From Rhodobacterales bacterium 32-67-9 (GTDB taxonomy: Bacteria > Pseudomonadota > Alphaproteobacteria > Rhodobacterales > Rhodobacteraceae): a DNA stretch of 64,000 nucleotides. Of this stretch, positions 44,958 to 55,688 are shown piece after piece (the first letter of the stretch is position 1; each line of letters begins with the position of its first letter). The notes beneath the pieces are model-generated. The model was not told where the DNA came from, made no database searches, and saw nothing but the letters and a program-made list of their open reading frames with translations. A program made the position numbers and the translations under genes. The DNA is taken from the NCBI GenBank assembly GCA_002280515.1, contig NCEA01000032.1, forward strand, positions 1 to 64,000. Direction: 5' to 3'.

Positions 44958-45734
44958 ATGACCGACATACGGGCAGAGGCGGATGCCCTGCCGGAGGTAC
45001 GACACGTGGCCCTGTCCGATATCGGGGCCGTCCTGAGGGCCGGGTTCGCGGATTTCCTGAAGGCGCCGGCCTTCGGTCTGTTTTTCAGCGCGATCTATGT
45101 GGCGGGCGGGGTCATCATCTATCTGGTCTATGCCGCAGCGGGTCAGGAATGGTGGCTGATCCCGGTGATCGTCGGATTCCCGATTCTCGCACCCTTCGCG
45201 GCCGTCGGGCTTTACGAGGTCAGTCGCAGGATCGAGGCGGGGGAACCGCTCGTCTGGCGCGAGGTTCTCGGCGTGGTCTTTTCCCAGAAGGACCGGCAGA
45301 TCCCGTCGATGGCGATGGTGATCCTGCTCATGTTCATGTTCTGGGTCTTTGTCGCGCATACGATCTTCGCGCTTTTCATGGGGCTTTCGGCGATGACCAA
45401 CGTCACCACGTCGCTGATGCTTCTGTTTGAGGGCAACGGGCCGATCATGCTGCTCGTCGGTTCCGCCATCGGCGCCGGTTTCGCGGCGGTGCTCTTTTCG
45501 ATCACCGTCGCCGGGCTGCCGCTGCTGCTCGACCGGGAGGTCGACTTCGTCTCGGCGATGATCCTGTCGGTGAAGTCGGTGCTGGCCAATGTCGGGCCGA
45601 TGTTCGTCTGGGGCATCGTCATCGCGGCGCTTCTGTTCCTCGGCATGCTGCCGCTCTTCCTTGGGCTCTTTCTGGTTCTGCCGGTCCTTGGTCACGCGAC
45701 CTGGCACATGTACCGGAAACTTCTAGAACGGTGA
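44958..45734 (+). CDS. DUF2189 integral membrane protein
   Basis: 258 residues from ATG 44958 with a strong GAGGAGGAG ribosome site. About six membrane segments. Family features: LSDIGAVLRAGFADFLKAPAFGLFFSAIYV and the PFAAVGLYEVSRRIEAGEPLVW motif with its Arg/Glu. Function unknown. The gene is monocistronic and ends at a bidirectional terminator. Confidence 0.85.
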   Translation: MTDIRAEADALPEVRHVALSDIGAVLRAGFADFLKAPAFGLFFSAIYVAGGVIIYLVYAAAGQEWWLIPVIVGFPILAPFAAVGLYEVSRRIEAGEPLVWREVLGVVFSQKDRQIPSMAMVILLMFMFWVFVAHTIFALFMGLSAMTNVTTSLMLLFEGNGPIMLLVGSAIGAGFAAVLFSITVAGLPLLLDREVDFVSAMILSVKSVLANVGPMFVWGIVIAALLFLGMLPLFLGLFLVLPVLGHATWHMYRKLLER

Positions 45735-45759
45735 GGGGCGGGGTCGGTCGCTGAAACGA

Positions 45760-45787
45760 AAATGGGCGCCCATCGGGGCGCCCATTT
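45760..45787. terminator. Bidirectional rho-independent terminator
   Basis: AAATGGGCGCCC-ATCG-GGGCGCCCATTT, a perfect 12-bp stem, between convergent DUF2189 and bactofilin genes. Confidence 0.85.
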
Positions 45788-45826
45788 CCTTCGATCCTTG
45801 CCGCCGGCCCTCGTCGGGCCGTCCGG

Positions 45827-46330
45827 TCACTTGCCCGCGCTGGCGGCCGCCGGCGCATTGGCGGGCTTCGGCGCCCCGCCGGTGGACAGCGGGTCTTCCT
45901 GACGCTGCACCGAGCCTTCGAAATGCGCGCCCGACTCGATCGCAATGGTCTTGTGGATGATGTCGCCCTCAACCCGCGCGGTGGAGGTGAGCCGCACCTT
46001 GAGGCCGCGCACCCGGCCGATGACCCGGCCGTTTACGACGACGTCGTCGGCGACGATCTCGCCCTTGATCGTGGCGCTTTCGCCCACGGTCAGAAGATGC
46101 GCGCGGATATCGCCCTCGACCACACCTTCCACCTGGATATCGCCCGAGGTCTTCACGTTTCCGGTGATCGTCAGGTCGGCAGAGAGGACTGATGCCGGCG
46201 GCTTGGCTTTCGGGGTGGAGGGGACATAGTCGAAGGCAGGTTTCGTCGCGGCAGGCTCGGCGGCCTTCGACTGATCGCTCGGTGTACCCGCTTTCGGTCC
46301 GGGTTCGTTGATCCTGCTTTTAGAAAACAT
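45827..46330 (-). CDS. Bactofilin cytoskeletal protein
   Basis: 167 residues. A disordered Pro/Ala/Lys N-terminal tail precedes the beta-helix core (SVLSADLTITGNVKTSGDIQVEGVVEGDIRAHLLTVGESATIKGEIVADDVVVNGRVIG, about 48-110), then a short tail. Bactofilins polymerise without nucleotide and localise wall enzymes. Its start overlaps the M23 peptidase stop by 11 bp, a classic bactofilin/LytM pair. Confidence 0.93.
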   Translation of the reverse strand: MFSKSRINEPGPKAGTPSDQSKAAEPAATKPAFDYVPSTPKAKPPASVLSADLTITGNVKTSGDIQVEGVVEGDIRAHLLTVGESATIKGEIVADDVVVNGRVIGRVRGLKVRLTSTARVEGDIIHKTIAIESGAHFEGSVQRQEDPLSTGGAPKPANAPAAASAGK

Positions 46331-47636
46331 TGTTGGCCGCCTTGATAAACGTCATCGGGTTGACTGCTGAGTCGTTCACGCGCACCTCGTAGTGCAGATG
46401 GGTGCCGGTGGAACGACCGGTATTCCCCATATCACCGATCCGGTCCCCGCGCGAGACCTTTTGACCGACCTCGACGCGCACTTTCGCCATATGGGCGTAG
46501 CGGGTCTCGATCCCGAAATCATGCCGGATGCGGACCAGATTGCCATAGCCGGACTGCCAGCCGGCATGCACGACCGTGCCGTCGCCGGTGGCGTAGATGG
46601 GCGAGCCGGGCGCGCCGGCAAGATCGGTGCCCTCGTGCATCCGCCCCCAGCGCCGGCCGAAGCCCGACGTGTAGCGGAACGAGGTCTTGAGCGGCATCGC
46701 GAAGGGCGCCTTCTCAACCGCCATCCGGTAGAGGTTCATCCGGTCGAGCCCATCAAGGATACGGCCCGCGCGATCCGCGTCCGGATCGTAGCCTTCCGGA
46801 AGCATCGGCGCCAGCGGGCCGAGCGGGCCGCCCTGGCCGGAATAGCCGCGCCGGACCTGGTCGATCAGATCGTCGGGATCGAGGCCGGCAGAGGCGAACA
46901 TCTTGTCGAGCGGCGCCATCGAGATCGTTACCGCTTCTTCGAGGCTGGTGAAGATTTCGTCGTGCCGCTCTTCGAGCAGCTTCATCTCGTAGGCGATCTC
47001 GCTCGCCTCGGCCTTGGCGTTGTCGGCCACTTCGGCCATCGCATCGCGTTCGCTCGCCGTGCGTCCCAGCGCCGCTGTGACGAAACCGAGCGTCTCGGCG
47101 ACATCCTCGGAGGTGGCGCCGTTCGCGCCAAGCTGCGGCCCTTCGGAGGCGGCAGCGGCGAGTTCGGCCACGCGCTTGTTGGACTGGTCGCGCTCGGTCA
47201 TCGTGCGCCGCAGCGTCGCCTGGATCACGCCGATCCCGGTCTCAAGCTCCTTGCGGCGCTCTTCGGAGGCGAGAAGGGCGGATTGCATCGCCGAAACCTG
47301 CCCGAGTGCCAGCGCAAAGCGTTCCTGTGCCGCCAGCGCCTCTTCCGCGCGCTTGTCGCGTTCGACCGAGAGCGCGTCGAGACGTGCCTCGTAGTTCGCC
47401 TGTTCGCGCCGCGCCTGTTCGCGGGCGCTGCCCGAACCGATCGAATCCATCATCAGGATCGCGGTGGCGACGATGGTCCAGGCCAGCACCACGGCCGATC
47501 CGGCGAGCGCGACCGCCTGTGTCGTGGGCCGGAGCCGGACGAACCGTGTGTCGGTGTCCGATCGCAGGAAGAGTCGTTGTTCCGGAAGTCGGCGTTCGAG
47601 CGCCGCGTGAAAACGGCCAATAACACGTGCTGGCAA
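46320..47636 (-). CDS. Membrane-anchored M23 (LytM) peptidase coupled to bactofilin
   Basis: 438 residues if started at TTG 47636; no better start fits the family N-terminus ALERRLPEQRLFLRSDTDTRF. One membrane helix (AVALAGSAVVLAWTIVATAIL) is followed by a long coiled coil (about residues 80-210) and a LytM domain with zinc ligands in GRMHEGTDLAG and THLHYEV, plus RYAHMAKV. All metal ligands are kept, so it should be an active endopeptidase. It probably trims peptidoglycan where the bactofilin assembles, as in shape-determining pairs of other proteobacteria (inference). Confidence 0.88.
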   Translation of the reverse strand: MPARVIGRFHAALERRLPEQRLFLRSDTDTRFVRLRPTTQAVALAGSAVVLAWTIVATAILMMDSIGSGSAREQARREQANYEARLDALSVERDKRAEEALAAQERFALALGQVSAMQSALLASEERRKELETGIGVIQATLRRTMTERDQSNKRVAELAAAASEGPQLGANGATSEDVAETLGFVTAALGRTASERDAMAEVADNAKAEASEIAYEMKLLEERHDEIFTSLEEAVTISMAPLDKMFASAGLDPDDLIDQVRRGYSGQGGPLGPLAPMLPEGYDPDADRAGRILDGLDRMNLYRMAVEKAPFAMPLKTSFRYTSGFGRRWGRMHEGTDLAGAPGSPIYATGDGTVVHAGWQSGYGNLVRIRHDFGIETRYAHMAKVRVEVGQKVSRGDRIGDMGNTGRSTGTHLHYEVRVNDSAVNPMTFIKAANNVF

Positions 47637-47837
47637 GCCTGCCCCCGTATCTAGTGATCCAGAGAGCGGGTCCCTATCCCCAAGAACCCGACAGTCAGGG
47701 CTTAGCAACCGTGACCCGGGCTCGCAAGACGTTTGCGCCGGGGCGCGGGGGAAGTGGCCGGAACGCGCCGCCGTCGGCAAAATCCCGCCGATGCCTGCGC
47801 CGAGCCTGTTAAGAATTATCCCGTGTTTTCGGGGTCT

Positions 47838-48680
47838 TCAGCGAAAACCGGCAGTTCCGGGTGCCGTTGCCACATCTTCCGCGAGGGGCCAGTAGAAATC
47901 GGGGGGAAGCCCGGATTCGGCGCGCTTTTCCTCGTTGAAGGGCGGTTTCAGCGGGCCGTGGAAATACTGGCGGACCAGACGGTGAAAGACCTCCTTAGGG
48001 TCAACCCCGTCGCGGCCGCAGAGCCAGTTGAACCATTTCACCCCGTAGGCGACATGGCCGACTTCTTCGGCATAGATCGTCCTGAGGGCGGCGACTGCGC
48101 CCGCCTCCCCGGCCTTCTCGAAGACGCCGATCATACCCGGCGTCACGTCTAGTCCGCGCGCCTCCAGCACCATCGGCACCACGGCGAGCCGGCCGAGAAG
48201 ATCGCCGGCCGTGTCCTCGGCCGCGCGCCACATGAAGGCGTGGGCGGGCAGCGCGCCGTAATGGCTGCCGAGGTTCTCGAGGCAGTCGCAAAGCAAGTTG
48301 AAGTGCTTCGATTCCTCGTCCGCCGACTTGACCCAGTCGTCGTAGAAGCCGGGCGGCATCGGTACATCGGTGAAGCGGGCGATGATGTCCCAGTGAAGAT
48401 CGACGGCATTTAGCTCGATATGGGCGAGGGCGTGCAGGAGCGCGATCCGTCCCTCCGGGCTGCCGGTGCGGCGGCGCGGAACCTCGCGCGGGGGCAGAAG
48501 TTCCGGCCGCTCAGGGCGTGCGGGTCTTGGCGGCGGTTCGGCATGGCCGACGCTGATCGGCGCGCCGGCGTCGCGCGCCGCGCGCCAGCGGGCCGCGTGG
48601 GCATGCGACAGCGCCGTCTTGGCGCGGCCGTCGGCGGTGGTCAGCACATCGACCGCCATTTCGGCGAGCGTGAGGCTCAC
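47838..48680 (-). CDS. DUF455 ferritin-like protein
   Basis: 280 residues. A ferritin-like four-helix bundle is suggested by ALAHIELNAVDLHWDIIARF, WVKSADEESKHFNLLCDCLENLG and IYAEEVGHVAYGVKWFNWL, whose Glu and His residues could ligate a di-iron centre. Function unknown. Coupled to the upstream peroxiredoxin gene by ATGA, which hints at a redox or metal role. Confidence 0.86.
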   Translation of the reverse strand: MSLTLAEMAVDVLTTADGRAKTALSHAHAARWRAARDAGAPISVGHAEPPPRPARPERPELLPPREVPRRRTGSPEGRIALLHALAHIELNAVDLHWDIIARFTDVPMPPGFYDDWVKSADEESKHFNLLCDCLENLGSHYGALPAHAFMWRAAEDTAGDLLGRLAVVPMVLEARGLDVTPGMIGVFEKAGEAGAVAALRTIYAEEVGHVAYGVKWFNWLCGRDGVDPKEVFHRLVRQYFHGPLKPPFNEEKRAESGLPPDFYWPLAEDVATAPGTAGFR

Positions 48681-49138
48681 AGCGTCCGGGCCGCGTCGAG
48701 AACCTCGGTCGCATGGCCGTCAACCCTCACCGAGGGCCAGATGCGGGCGATCTTTCCGGTGCCGTCGATCAGGAAGGTGGTGCGGGTGATACCCATGAAG
48801 GTCCGGCCGTACATCTTCTTCTCGCCCCAGACACCGTAGCGCTCGCAGGTTTCGCCGGCCTCGTCCGAGGCGAGGATCACGCCGAGCCCGTGTTTCGCGC
48901 AGAACTTTTCATGTGCCTTGACACTGTCCTTCGAGAGGCCGACGACGACGGTCCCGGCCTCGGCGAACTGGTCCGCAAGTCGCGTGAAATCCAGTGCCTC
49001 GGTGGTGCAACCTGGGGTGTCGTCCTTCGGATAGAAGTAGAGCACGACCTTCTTCGGCGCGAGGCCGGAGAGCGCGACGGTGCCGCCGCCATCGCGCGGA
49101 AGGGTGAAATCTGGGGCCTTGTCGCCGATCCTGAGCAT
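48677..49138 (-). CDS. bcp: Thioredoxin-dependent peroxiredoxin (Bcp/PrxQ type)
   Basis: 153 residues from ATG 49138; an ATG 21 nt upstream (49159) is also possible. It reduces peroxides. KAPDFTLPRDGGGTV leads to the peroxidatic centre YFYPKDDTPGCTTEALDF. The PrxQ resolving Cys, normally five residues later, is absent, as in 1-Cys subtypes. VGLSKDSVKAHEKFCAKHG follows, where another Cys could resolve. Translationally coupled to DUF455. Confidence 0.92.
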   Translation of the reverse strand: MLRIGDKAPDFTLPRDGGGTVALSGLAPKKVVLYFYPKDDTPGCTTEALDFTRLADQFAEAGTVVVGLSKDSVKAHEKFCAKHGLGVILASDEAGETCERYGVWGEKKMYGRTFMGITRTTFLIDGTGKIARIWPSVRVDGHATEVLDAARTL

Positions 49139-49255
49139 CTCGTTGCCATCCTTTGCCATGAGCTTGCGCTTTGTGTTTTAATCCGCTTTCCGCAAAGATA
49201 AAGGGAGGCCCGGAAGCGGCCCGCCATCAGGGCGGCCACGGGGCAGGGCGGCAGG

Positions 49256-52200
49256 ATGACGGAAAAGGACGCGACGACGGGCTCCGGCCCCGCCCCGACG
49301 CCGCCGCACAGGCTCCACTGGCGGCATCCGGGGCTGTGGCTGCTCGGGCTTGCCCTCGTCCTGATGGTCCTTCTCAATATCGGGCTCGGCCTGACCGGCA
49401 AGGTGATCGCCGCCCCGGCCTGGGTGGTGAGCCGGATCGAGGCGCGGGCGAATGCCGCCCTTGCCGGTGTTGTCTCGGCCAAGGTCGGCGGGGCCGAACT
49501 CCTGGTCGACGACCGTTTCGTGCCACATGTCCGGCTCAGGGCGGTCGAACTGTTCGCGCCGGGGGGCACGCGGATCGCGATCCTTCCGGACCTGCGGGCG
49601 ACGCTGAAGGCGCAGCCGATCCTGCGCGGCAAGCTGGAGCCGCGCTCCCTGTCGATCTACGGCGCGCAGATCGCGCTGCGCCGGTTGCCGGACGGTAGCC
49701 TCGACCTGTCGGTCGGGGCCGACATGGCCGGCGCGGCGAAGGCGCTCGGGCCGGTCGAGGTGGTGGAAGCGGTCGATGCGGCCTTTGCCCTGCCGGTCCT
49801 CAACGGAGTGGAGAAGATCACGGTCGAGGGTCTCGACCTCAGGCTTCGCGACGACCGCAGCGGTCGGGTCTGGAATGCGGCCGGCGGCTGGCTTGCCCTG
49901 ACCCAGACCGCCGCCGAGATCACCACCGACCTTGGCTTCACGCTGGAGGAGGCCGGTCGGCGGCAGGCGCGGGCGCAGCTCAGCTTCGTTTCCGACAAGA
50001 CGACGCCAGAGGCGACGCTGTCGGCGCGGATCACCGATGTCTCGGCGCGCGATCTTGCGACGCAATCGCCGGCGCTGGCCTGGCTCGCCGCGCTCGATGC
50101 GCCGATTTCCGGGTCGATCCAGACGGGCATCGCCACTGACGGCAATTTCCGCGACCTGAATGCAACGCTCGAAATCGGCGCCGGTGCGCTGCAACCGACC
50201 TCAGGGATCAAGCCGGTGCGGTTCGACCGGGCCAAGCTCGACCTCGGTTACAATCCGGCGACTGCCGAGATCGTCTTTTCCGACATCGCGGTCGACGGTC
50301 CCGCCCTGCGGGTCCGCGCCGGGGCCAAGGCCTGGCTGAAGGACGTGAAGAACGGGCTGCCGAGCGCGCTGGTCGGCCAGGTGAAGATCACCGATCTCAA
50401 GGTCGATCCCGAGGGCCTTTTCGCCGATCCGGTGACGTTCAGCGGCGGCGTGATCGATTTCCGCCTGGCGCCCGACCCATTCCGGATCGACCTTGGCCAG
50501 CTCGTGCTTCTGGACGGCGACCGGCGGATCAGCGCCAAGGGCGATATCTCGACGGCGCCGGAGGGCTGGGCAGTGGCGCTCGACATCGCGATCAACCGGA
50601 TCGAGAGCGAAAATCTCCTTGCCCTCTGGCCGGTTGTGGCGGTGCCGAAAACTCGTGCCTGGCTGGAACAGAACGTGGCGACGAGCCAGCTTTTCGACGT
50701 ACGCTCAGCCTTCCGCCTGAGGCCCGGGAGCGAGCCGCATTTTACGCTCGGCTGGGAATTCAGCGATACCGAGGTGCAGATCCTGAAGACCCTGCCACCG
50801 GTCGAGAAGGGCGCAGGCTACGCGACGATCAACGATTACACCTACACGCTGGTAGTCGACCGCGGATATGTGACCGCGCCGGAGGGCGGGCGGGTCGAGA
50901 TGGCGGGGTCGGTGATGGAGATCGCCGATCTCAGGATCAAGCCGGCCCCGGCGCGCTTCACCCTGCGCACCGAGAGCGCCATCACCGCCGCGCTGTCGCT
51001 TCTGGATCAGCCGCCGTTTCAGTTCCTGACCAAGTCCGACCGGCCCGTCGACCTCGCCGAGGGCCGCGCGCAGGTGGAGGCGGTGCTCGACTTCGCGCTG
51101 GCGCCGAAGATCCAGACCAAGGACGTTGATTACCACGTGACGGCGAAGCTGCTCGACCTGCGGTCCGAGAAAATCGCGCCGGGCCGGCGCCTCACCGCCG
51201 GGGAGTTGCGGCTGACCGCGACCCGCTCCGGGATGGAGATCGCCGGTCCCGCCACCCTGTCGGGCGTGCCCATCGACGTGACCTGGCGGCAGGGGTTCAC
51301 GCCGGAGGAGAAGGGCAAGAGCCGGGTGGACGGGACGATGGAACTCTCGGCGCGGGCGCTTGAAGCCTTCGGCGTCCTGCTGCCGAAAGGCGCGGTGGCG
51401 GGGACCGGAAAGGCGACGGTCTCGCTTGACCTTGCGAAGGGCAGGGCGACAGCCTTCTCCATCGGGTCCGACCTTGCCGGCGTGACCTTGCGCATTCCCG
51501 AGATCGGTTGGTCGAAAGGCGCCGGCCAGCGCGGCCGTTTCGCGATCCGCGGCCGGCTCGGCCAGCCGGCCGAGATCGACCGGATGGAGCTTGAGGCGGC
51601 AGGACTGACCGTGGCCGGCGATATTGCGCTGAAGCCCGATGGCGGGTTCGAGGCCGCGCGGTTCGGCACGGCAAGGCTCGGCGGATGGTTCGACGGCAAT
51701 GTCACGCTGACCGGGCGCGGCAGGGGGCAGGCGGTCGGCGTCGCGGTCAATAGCGGCATGCTCGACCTCAGGCGCGCGACTTTCGGCAGCGGCGGTGGTG
51801 GCGGCGCGCCGATCACCGTCGCGCTCGACCGGCTTCAGGTCTCGGCCGGGGTCCGGCTGACCGGCTTTCGCGGCACCTTCAGCACACAAGGGGGCTTCAA
51901 GGGCGATTTCAACGGCCGGATCAATGGCGAGGCGCCGGTCCGGGGGACCGTCACCCCCTCGGGCGCGCGCAGCGCCATCCGCCTGACGGCGGACGACGCC
52001 GGTGCCGTCCTGCGGGCCGCCGGCATTTTTACCCGTGGCGTCGGCGGGGCGTTCGACATGGCGTTGCGGCCGCTGGCCGCCGCCGGTGAATACGACGGCA
52101 ATCTGACGATCCGCCAGATCCGCGTCGTCGATGCGCCGGCGCTCGCCGACCTGCTCGACGCGATTTCGGTCGTCGGGCTTCTGAGCCAGCTCAACGGCCC

Positions 52201-52543
52201 CGGCATTCTCTTCAGCGATGTAAGCGGGGCATTCCGCCTGACCCCCACGGCAGTGGAGATCCGTGACGGATCGGCCGTCGGTCCCTCGCTCGGCATCTCG
52301 GCCGCCGGTACATATCAGGCCGGCAGCGAGCGGATCGACCTGCGAGGCACGATCTCGCCGGTCTACCTCCTGAACGGCATCGGCCAGCTATTCACCAAGA
52401 GCCGCGAGGGGCTCTTCGGCTTCAACTACCGCCTCGCCGGGGCGGCCGCCGATCCGAAGGTCTCCGTCAATCCGCTGTCGATCCTCACGCCGGGCATGTT
52501 CCGCGAAATCTTCCGCAGCAAACCACCGAAGCTGAGCCAATGA
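49256..52543 (+). CDS. AsmA/YhdP-like inner-membrane protein (DUF3971)
   Basis: 1095 residues. A cytosolic Pro-rich start and one membrane helix ([26 protein letters not shown], about 27-52) precede a very long periplasmic beta-rich region of AsmA-like repeats, ending in an AsmA-C domain ([39 protein letters not shown]). Family members form bridge-like grooves moving phospholipid to the outer membrane, known for YhdP/TamB and inferred here. Stop overlaps queA as ATGA. Confidence 0.86.
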   Translation: MTEKDATTGSGPAPTPPHRLHWRHPGLWLLGLALVLMVLLNIGLGLTGKVIAAPAWVVSRIEARANAALAGVVSAKVGGAELLVDDRFVPHVRLRAVELFAPGGTRIAILPDLRATLKAQPILRGKLEPRSLSIYGAQIALRRLPDGSLDLSVGADMAGAAKALGPVEVVEAVDAAFALPVLNGVEKITVEGLDLRLRDDRSGRVWNAAGGWLALTQTAAEITTDLGFTLEEAGRRQARAQLSFVSDKTTPEATLSARITDVSARDLATQSPALAWLAALDAPISGSIQTGIATDGNFRDLNATLEIGAGALQPTSGIKPVRFDRAKLDLGYNPATAEIVFSDIAVDGPALRVRAGAKAWLKDVKNGLPSALVGQVKITDLKVDPEGLFADPVTFSGGVIDFRLAPDPFRIDLGQLVLLDGDRRISAKGDISTAPEGWAVALDIAINRIESENLLALWPVVAVPKTRAWLEQNVATSQLFDVRSAFRLRPGSEPHFTLGWEFSDTEVQILKTLPPVEKGAGYATINDYTYTLVVDRGYVTAPEGGRVEMAGSVMEIADLRIKPAPARFTLRTESAITAALSLLDQPPFQFLTKSDRPVDLAEGRAQVEAVLDFALAPKIQTKDVDYHVTAKLLDLRSEKIAPGRRLTAGELRLTATRSGMEIAGPATLSGVPIDVTWRQGFTPEEKGKSRVDGTMELSARALEAFGVLLPKGAVAGTGKATVSLDLAKGRATAFSIGSDLAGVTLRIPEIGWSKGAGQRGRFAIRGRLGQPAEIDRMELEAAGLTVAGDIALKPDGGFEAARFGTARLGGWFDGNVTLTGRGRGQAVGVAVNSGMLDLRRATFGSGGGGGAPITVALDRLQVSAGVRLTGFRGTFSTQGGFKGDFNGRINGEAPVRGTVTPSGARSAIRLTADDAGAVLRAAGIFTRGVGGAFDMALRPLAAAGEYDGNLTIRQIRVVDAPALADLLDAISVVGLLSQLNGPGILFSDVSGAFRLTPTAVEIRDGSAVGPSLGISAAGTYQAGSERIDLRGTISPVYLLNGIGQLFTKSREGLFGFNYRLAGAAADPKVSVNPLSILTPGMFREIFRSKPPKLSQ

Positions 52544-53628
52544 ATCTGAGCGACTTCGATTTCGACCTGCCCGAACGGCTGATCGCCACGCGCCCCGTGC
52601 GCCCGCGCAGCGCCGCGCGGCTTCTGGTGGCCGAGGGCGATACCCTTCGCGACCTCCGCGTCGCCGACCTGCCCGACCTCCTCGGCCCCGGCGACCGGCT
52701 GGTGCTGAACGACACCAAGGTGATCCCGGCCCGGCTTTCGGGAGCGCGGACGCGTGAGACGGGGCAGGGCGAGGTGACCGCGAAGGTCGAGGTGACGCTT
52801 CTGGAGCCGCGCCCTGAGGGGCGGTGGGCGGCGCTGGTCAAGCCGCTCCGCAAGCTTCGCGAGGGCGAGGTGATCCGGATGTCCGACCGGCTTTCGGCCA
52901 CGGTCGAACGGATTGCCGAGGGGCAGGCGGAACTCTCGTTCAACCGTGCCGGCGCCGAGTTCGATGCGGCGCTGGCCGAGGCCGGGCGGATGCCGCTGCC
53001 GCCCTATATCGCGGCGCTACGCGCCCCCGACGCGCAGGACGCGGAGGATTACCAGACCGTCTTCGCCCGTGCCGCCGGGGCCGTCGCCGCCCCGACGGCC
53101 TCGCTGCATTTCGACGACGCGCTTCTGGCCCGGCTTGCTACGAAGGGCGTCGCCTTCACCCATGTGACGCTTCATGTCGGCGCCGGCACCTTCCTGCCGG
53201 TGAAGGTGGAGGATGTGACGACCCACCGGATGCACGCCGAATGGGGCGAAGTGACCGAAACCGCCGCCGCCGAGATCAACGCCACGCGCGCCGCCGGCGG
53301 ACGGGTGATCCCGGTCGGCACGACCGCCCTGCGCCTGATCGAAAGCGCTGCCGATCCGGAAGGTCGTGTCCATCCCTGGCGGGGGCCGACCGATATCTTC
53401 ATCTATCCCGGCTATCGCTTTCGCGTGACCGACGCGCTGATGACCAACTTCCACCTGCCGAAATCGACGCTCCTGATGCTTGTCTCGGCCCTGATGGGGG
53501 GTGAGCGGATCCGCAAGCTCTATGACCATGCCATCAATTCGGGGTATCGTTTCTTTTCCTATGGCGACGCCTCGCTTCTCCTGCCGGAACGGCGCAATCC
53601 GCCGATGCCCGGTCGCACCCAAGACTGA
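52540..53628 (+). CDS. queA: S-adenosylmethionine:tRNA ribosyltransferase-isomerase
   Basis: 362 residues. It adds the epoxycyclopentane ring from SAM to preQ1-tRNA in queuosine synthesis. Diagnostic blocks: [14 protein letters not shown] at the start, [59 protein letters not shown] and [17 protein letters not shown]. Coupled to the AsmA-like gene. Together with tgt it shows that the organism makes queuosine. Confidence 0.95.
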   Translation: MNLSDFDFDLPERLIATRPVRPRSAARLLVAEGDTLRDLRVADLPDLLGPGDRLVLNDTKVIPARLSGARTRETGQGEVTAKVEVTLLEPRPEGRWAALVKPLRKLREGEVIRMSDRLSATVERIAEGQAELSFNRAGAEFDAALAEAGRMPLPPYIAALRAPDAQDAEDYQTVFARAAGAVAAPTASLHFDDALLARLATKGVAFTHVTLHVGAGTFLPVKVEDVTTHRMHAEWGEVTETAAAEINATRAAGGRVIPVGTTALRLIESAADPEGRVHPWRGPTDIFIYPGYRFRVTDALMTNFHLPKSTLLMLVSALMGGERIRKLYDHAINSGYRFFSYGDASLLLPERRNPPMPGRTQD

Positions 53629-53694
53629 AGTTCCGGTTGATCCGGCCAGACTGGTTCCCTCACGAACCGGCCATCCTGCAAGGAAAGTACCCCG

Positions 53695-54945
53695 ATGCTG
53701 ACCGTTCTGCGCAACTCCTGGGCCCTTCTCATCGGGATGCTGCTCCTGATGCTCGGCAACGGCATGCAAGGCACGCTGCTCGGCATCCGGGGCGGGATCG
53801 AGGGATTTACCACCACCCAGATGTCCTACGTCATGTCGGCCTATTTCCTCGGCTTTCTCTTCGGGTCGCGGATGACCCCGGACATGATCCGGCGGGTGGG
53901 GCACGTGCGGGTCTTCGCGGCCCTCGGGTCGATGATCTCGGCGGTCCTCGTGCTCTATGCCGCCGCGCCGGACTGGATGGCCTGGGTGGCGATGCGCGTG
54001 GTGATCGGGTTTTCCTTCTCGGGTGTCTACATCACCGCCGAAAGCTGGCTCAACAACTCCTCGACGAACGAGACGCGCGGGCAGGCGCTGTCGCTCTACA
54101 TGATCATGCAGATGATCGGCATCGTCGCCGCGCAGGCGATGCTGAACATGGGCGATCCGTCGGGCTATATCCTCTTTGTCATCCCGTCGGTGCTCGTCTC
54201 GCTCGCCTTCACGCCGATCCTCCTGTCGGTCGCGCCGGCGCCGGCCTTCGAGACGACGAAACGCCTGAGCTTCGTGGCTCTCTACCGCGCCTCGCCGCTT
54301 GGCTGCGTCGGCATGTTCCTGCTCGGCGGGGTCTTCTCGGCGCAGTTCGGCATGTCGTCGGTCTGGGGCACCCAGGCGGGGCTGAGCGTGCGCGACATCT
54401 CGGTCTTCGTCGCCGCTATCTATGTCGGCGGCATGGTCTTCCAGTATCCGATCGGCTGGGCCTCGGACCGGATCGGGCGGCGGATGCTGGTGCTCGGGCT
54501 GTCGGCGCTTGGCGGCGTGGCGATGCTGTCGGCGGCGATTTTCGATCTCGGCTTTGCCAGCCTCCTTGTCGTGGCGGTCCTGATGGGCGGCATCTCGAAC
54601 CCGCTCTATTCGCTGCTCGTCGCCTATACCAACGACTTTCTCGACAATTCCGACATGGCCGCCGCCTCGGCCGGGCTGATCTTCATCAACGGTCTTGGCG
54701 CGATCACCGGCCCGCTGATCACCGGCTGGATGATGGAAAAGATCGGGCCGAACGGCTACTTTCTCTTCATGGGCATCCTCTTTCTCGCGCTCGCGCTTTA
54801 TGCCGGCTGGAGGATGACGCGCCGTCGGCTGGCGCACGCACCCCATGTCGGCGGCTTCGCCCCGCTGTCGCCGACGGCAAGCGCGATTGCGGTCGAGGCG
54901 GTGATGGAGGCGGCGCAGGACAGCAGCCCCGAGAAAGCACCTTAG
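53695..54945 (+). CDS. MFS transporter (YcaD-like)
   Basis: 416 residues with twelve predicted membrane segments. The MFS loop 2-3 signature is seen in a variant form (FLFGSRMTPDMIRRVGHVR) and again in the second half (QYPIGWASDRIGRRML). AESWLNNSSTNETRG is typical of the YcaD-like subgroup. Substrate unknown. It lies 66 bp after queA. Confidence 0.88.
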   Translation: MLTVLRNSWALLIGMLLLMLGNGMQGTLLGIRGGIEGFTTTQMSYVMSAYFLGFLFGSRMTPDMIRRVGHVRVFAALGSMISAVLVLYAAAPDWMAWVAMRVVIGFSFSGVYITAESWLNNSSTNETRGQALSLYMIMQMIGIVAAQAMLNMGDPSGYILFVIPSVLVSLAFTPILLSVAPAPAFETTKRLSFVALYRASPLGCVGMFLLGGVFSAQFGMSSVWGTQAGLSVRDISVFVAAIYVGGMVFQYPIGWASDRIGRRMLVLGLSALGGVAMLSAAIFDLGFASLLVVAVLMGGISNPLYSLLVAYTNDFLDNSDMAAASAGLIFINGLGAITGPLITGWMMEKIGPNGYFLFMGILFLALALYAGWRMTRRRLAHAPHVGGFAPLSPTASAIAVEAVMEAAQDSSPEKAP

Positions 54946-55007
54946 GGCTGGCATTCGCGCGCCCTTCCTGCAACTCTTGCAGAGATGCAGCGAGGGAGGA
55001 TGCCGCC

Positions 55008-55586
55008 ATGTCCGAACCTGAAGCCATTCTGCAATTCTGGCTGAAAGACATCGGCCCGTCCGGCTGGTACCGGGCCGATGACGAGGTCGACGCAGAGATC
55101 CGCGCCCGGTTCCTGGCCGCCTGGGAGGATGCCCGCGCTGGGCGGCGCGACTACTGGCTGAACGGGCCGCGCGGCACGCTGGCCTTCCTGATCCTCACCG
55201 ACCAGTTCCCGCGCAACATGTTTCGTGGCGATGCGCGGTCGTTCGCCACCGACGCGCGCGCCCGCGCCGCTGCCGAGGCCGCGATCGCCCATGGCTGGGA
55301 CATGGCGGTGGCCGAGCCGGAGCGGCAGTTCTTCTACCTGCCGCTGATGCATTCCGAGGACATCGCCGACCAGGACCGCTCGGTCGCGCTCTTCGTCAGC
55401 TCGATGCCTGAAACCGGAGCATCCAACCTGACCCACGCAAAGGCGCACCGCGAGATCATCCGTCGCTTCGGCCGCTTTCCCTACCGCAACGACGCGCTCG
55501 GCCGCGACACCACGGCCGAGGAGATTGCGTTTCAGGAGGCGGGTGGCTACGGCGCGATGCTGCGCGAGATCGAAAACAAGGGCTGA
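55008..55586 (+). CDS. DUF924 family protein
   Basis: 192 residues from ATG 55008 behind GAGGGAGGA. Family blocks: ILQFWLKDIGPSGWYRADDEVDAEIRARF, LAFLILTDQFPRNMFRGDARSFATD and FFYLPLMHSEDIADQDRSVALF. All-helical, TPR-like. Function unknown. An AT-rich palindrome follows. Confidence 0.9.
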   Translation: MSEPEAILQFWLKDIGPSGWYRADDEVDAEIRARFLAAWEDARAGRRDYWLNGPRGTLAFLILTDQFPRNMFRGDARSFATDARARAAAEAAIAHGWDMAVAEPERQFFYLPLMHSEDIADQDRSVALFVSSMPETGASNLTHAKAHREIIRRFGRFPYRNDALGRDTTAEEIAFQEAGGYGAMLREIENKG

Positions 55587-55643
55587 ATACAGCCATGCAC
55601 TGGGCGCAAGTCGCTGCGGCGTCGCACGCATTGTGTGGAATCG

Positions 55644-55671
55644 AAAAGTAGTTTAATGGCAAACTACTTTT
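55644..55671. promoter_or_regulatory. AT-rich perfect palindrome upstream of lpdA
   Basis: AAAAGTAGTTT-AATGGC-AAACTACTTTT, 11 perfect pairs and a following T, 17 bp before the lpdA start. It could be a weak terminator for DUF924 or a protein operator; its AT content is extreme for this genome. Confidence 0.5.
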
Positions 55672-55688
55672 TCTGAGGGAGGAAAGAC

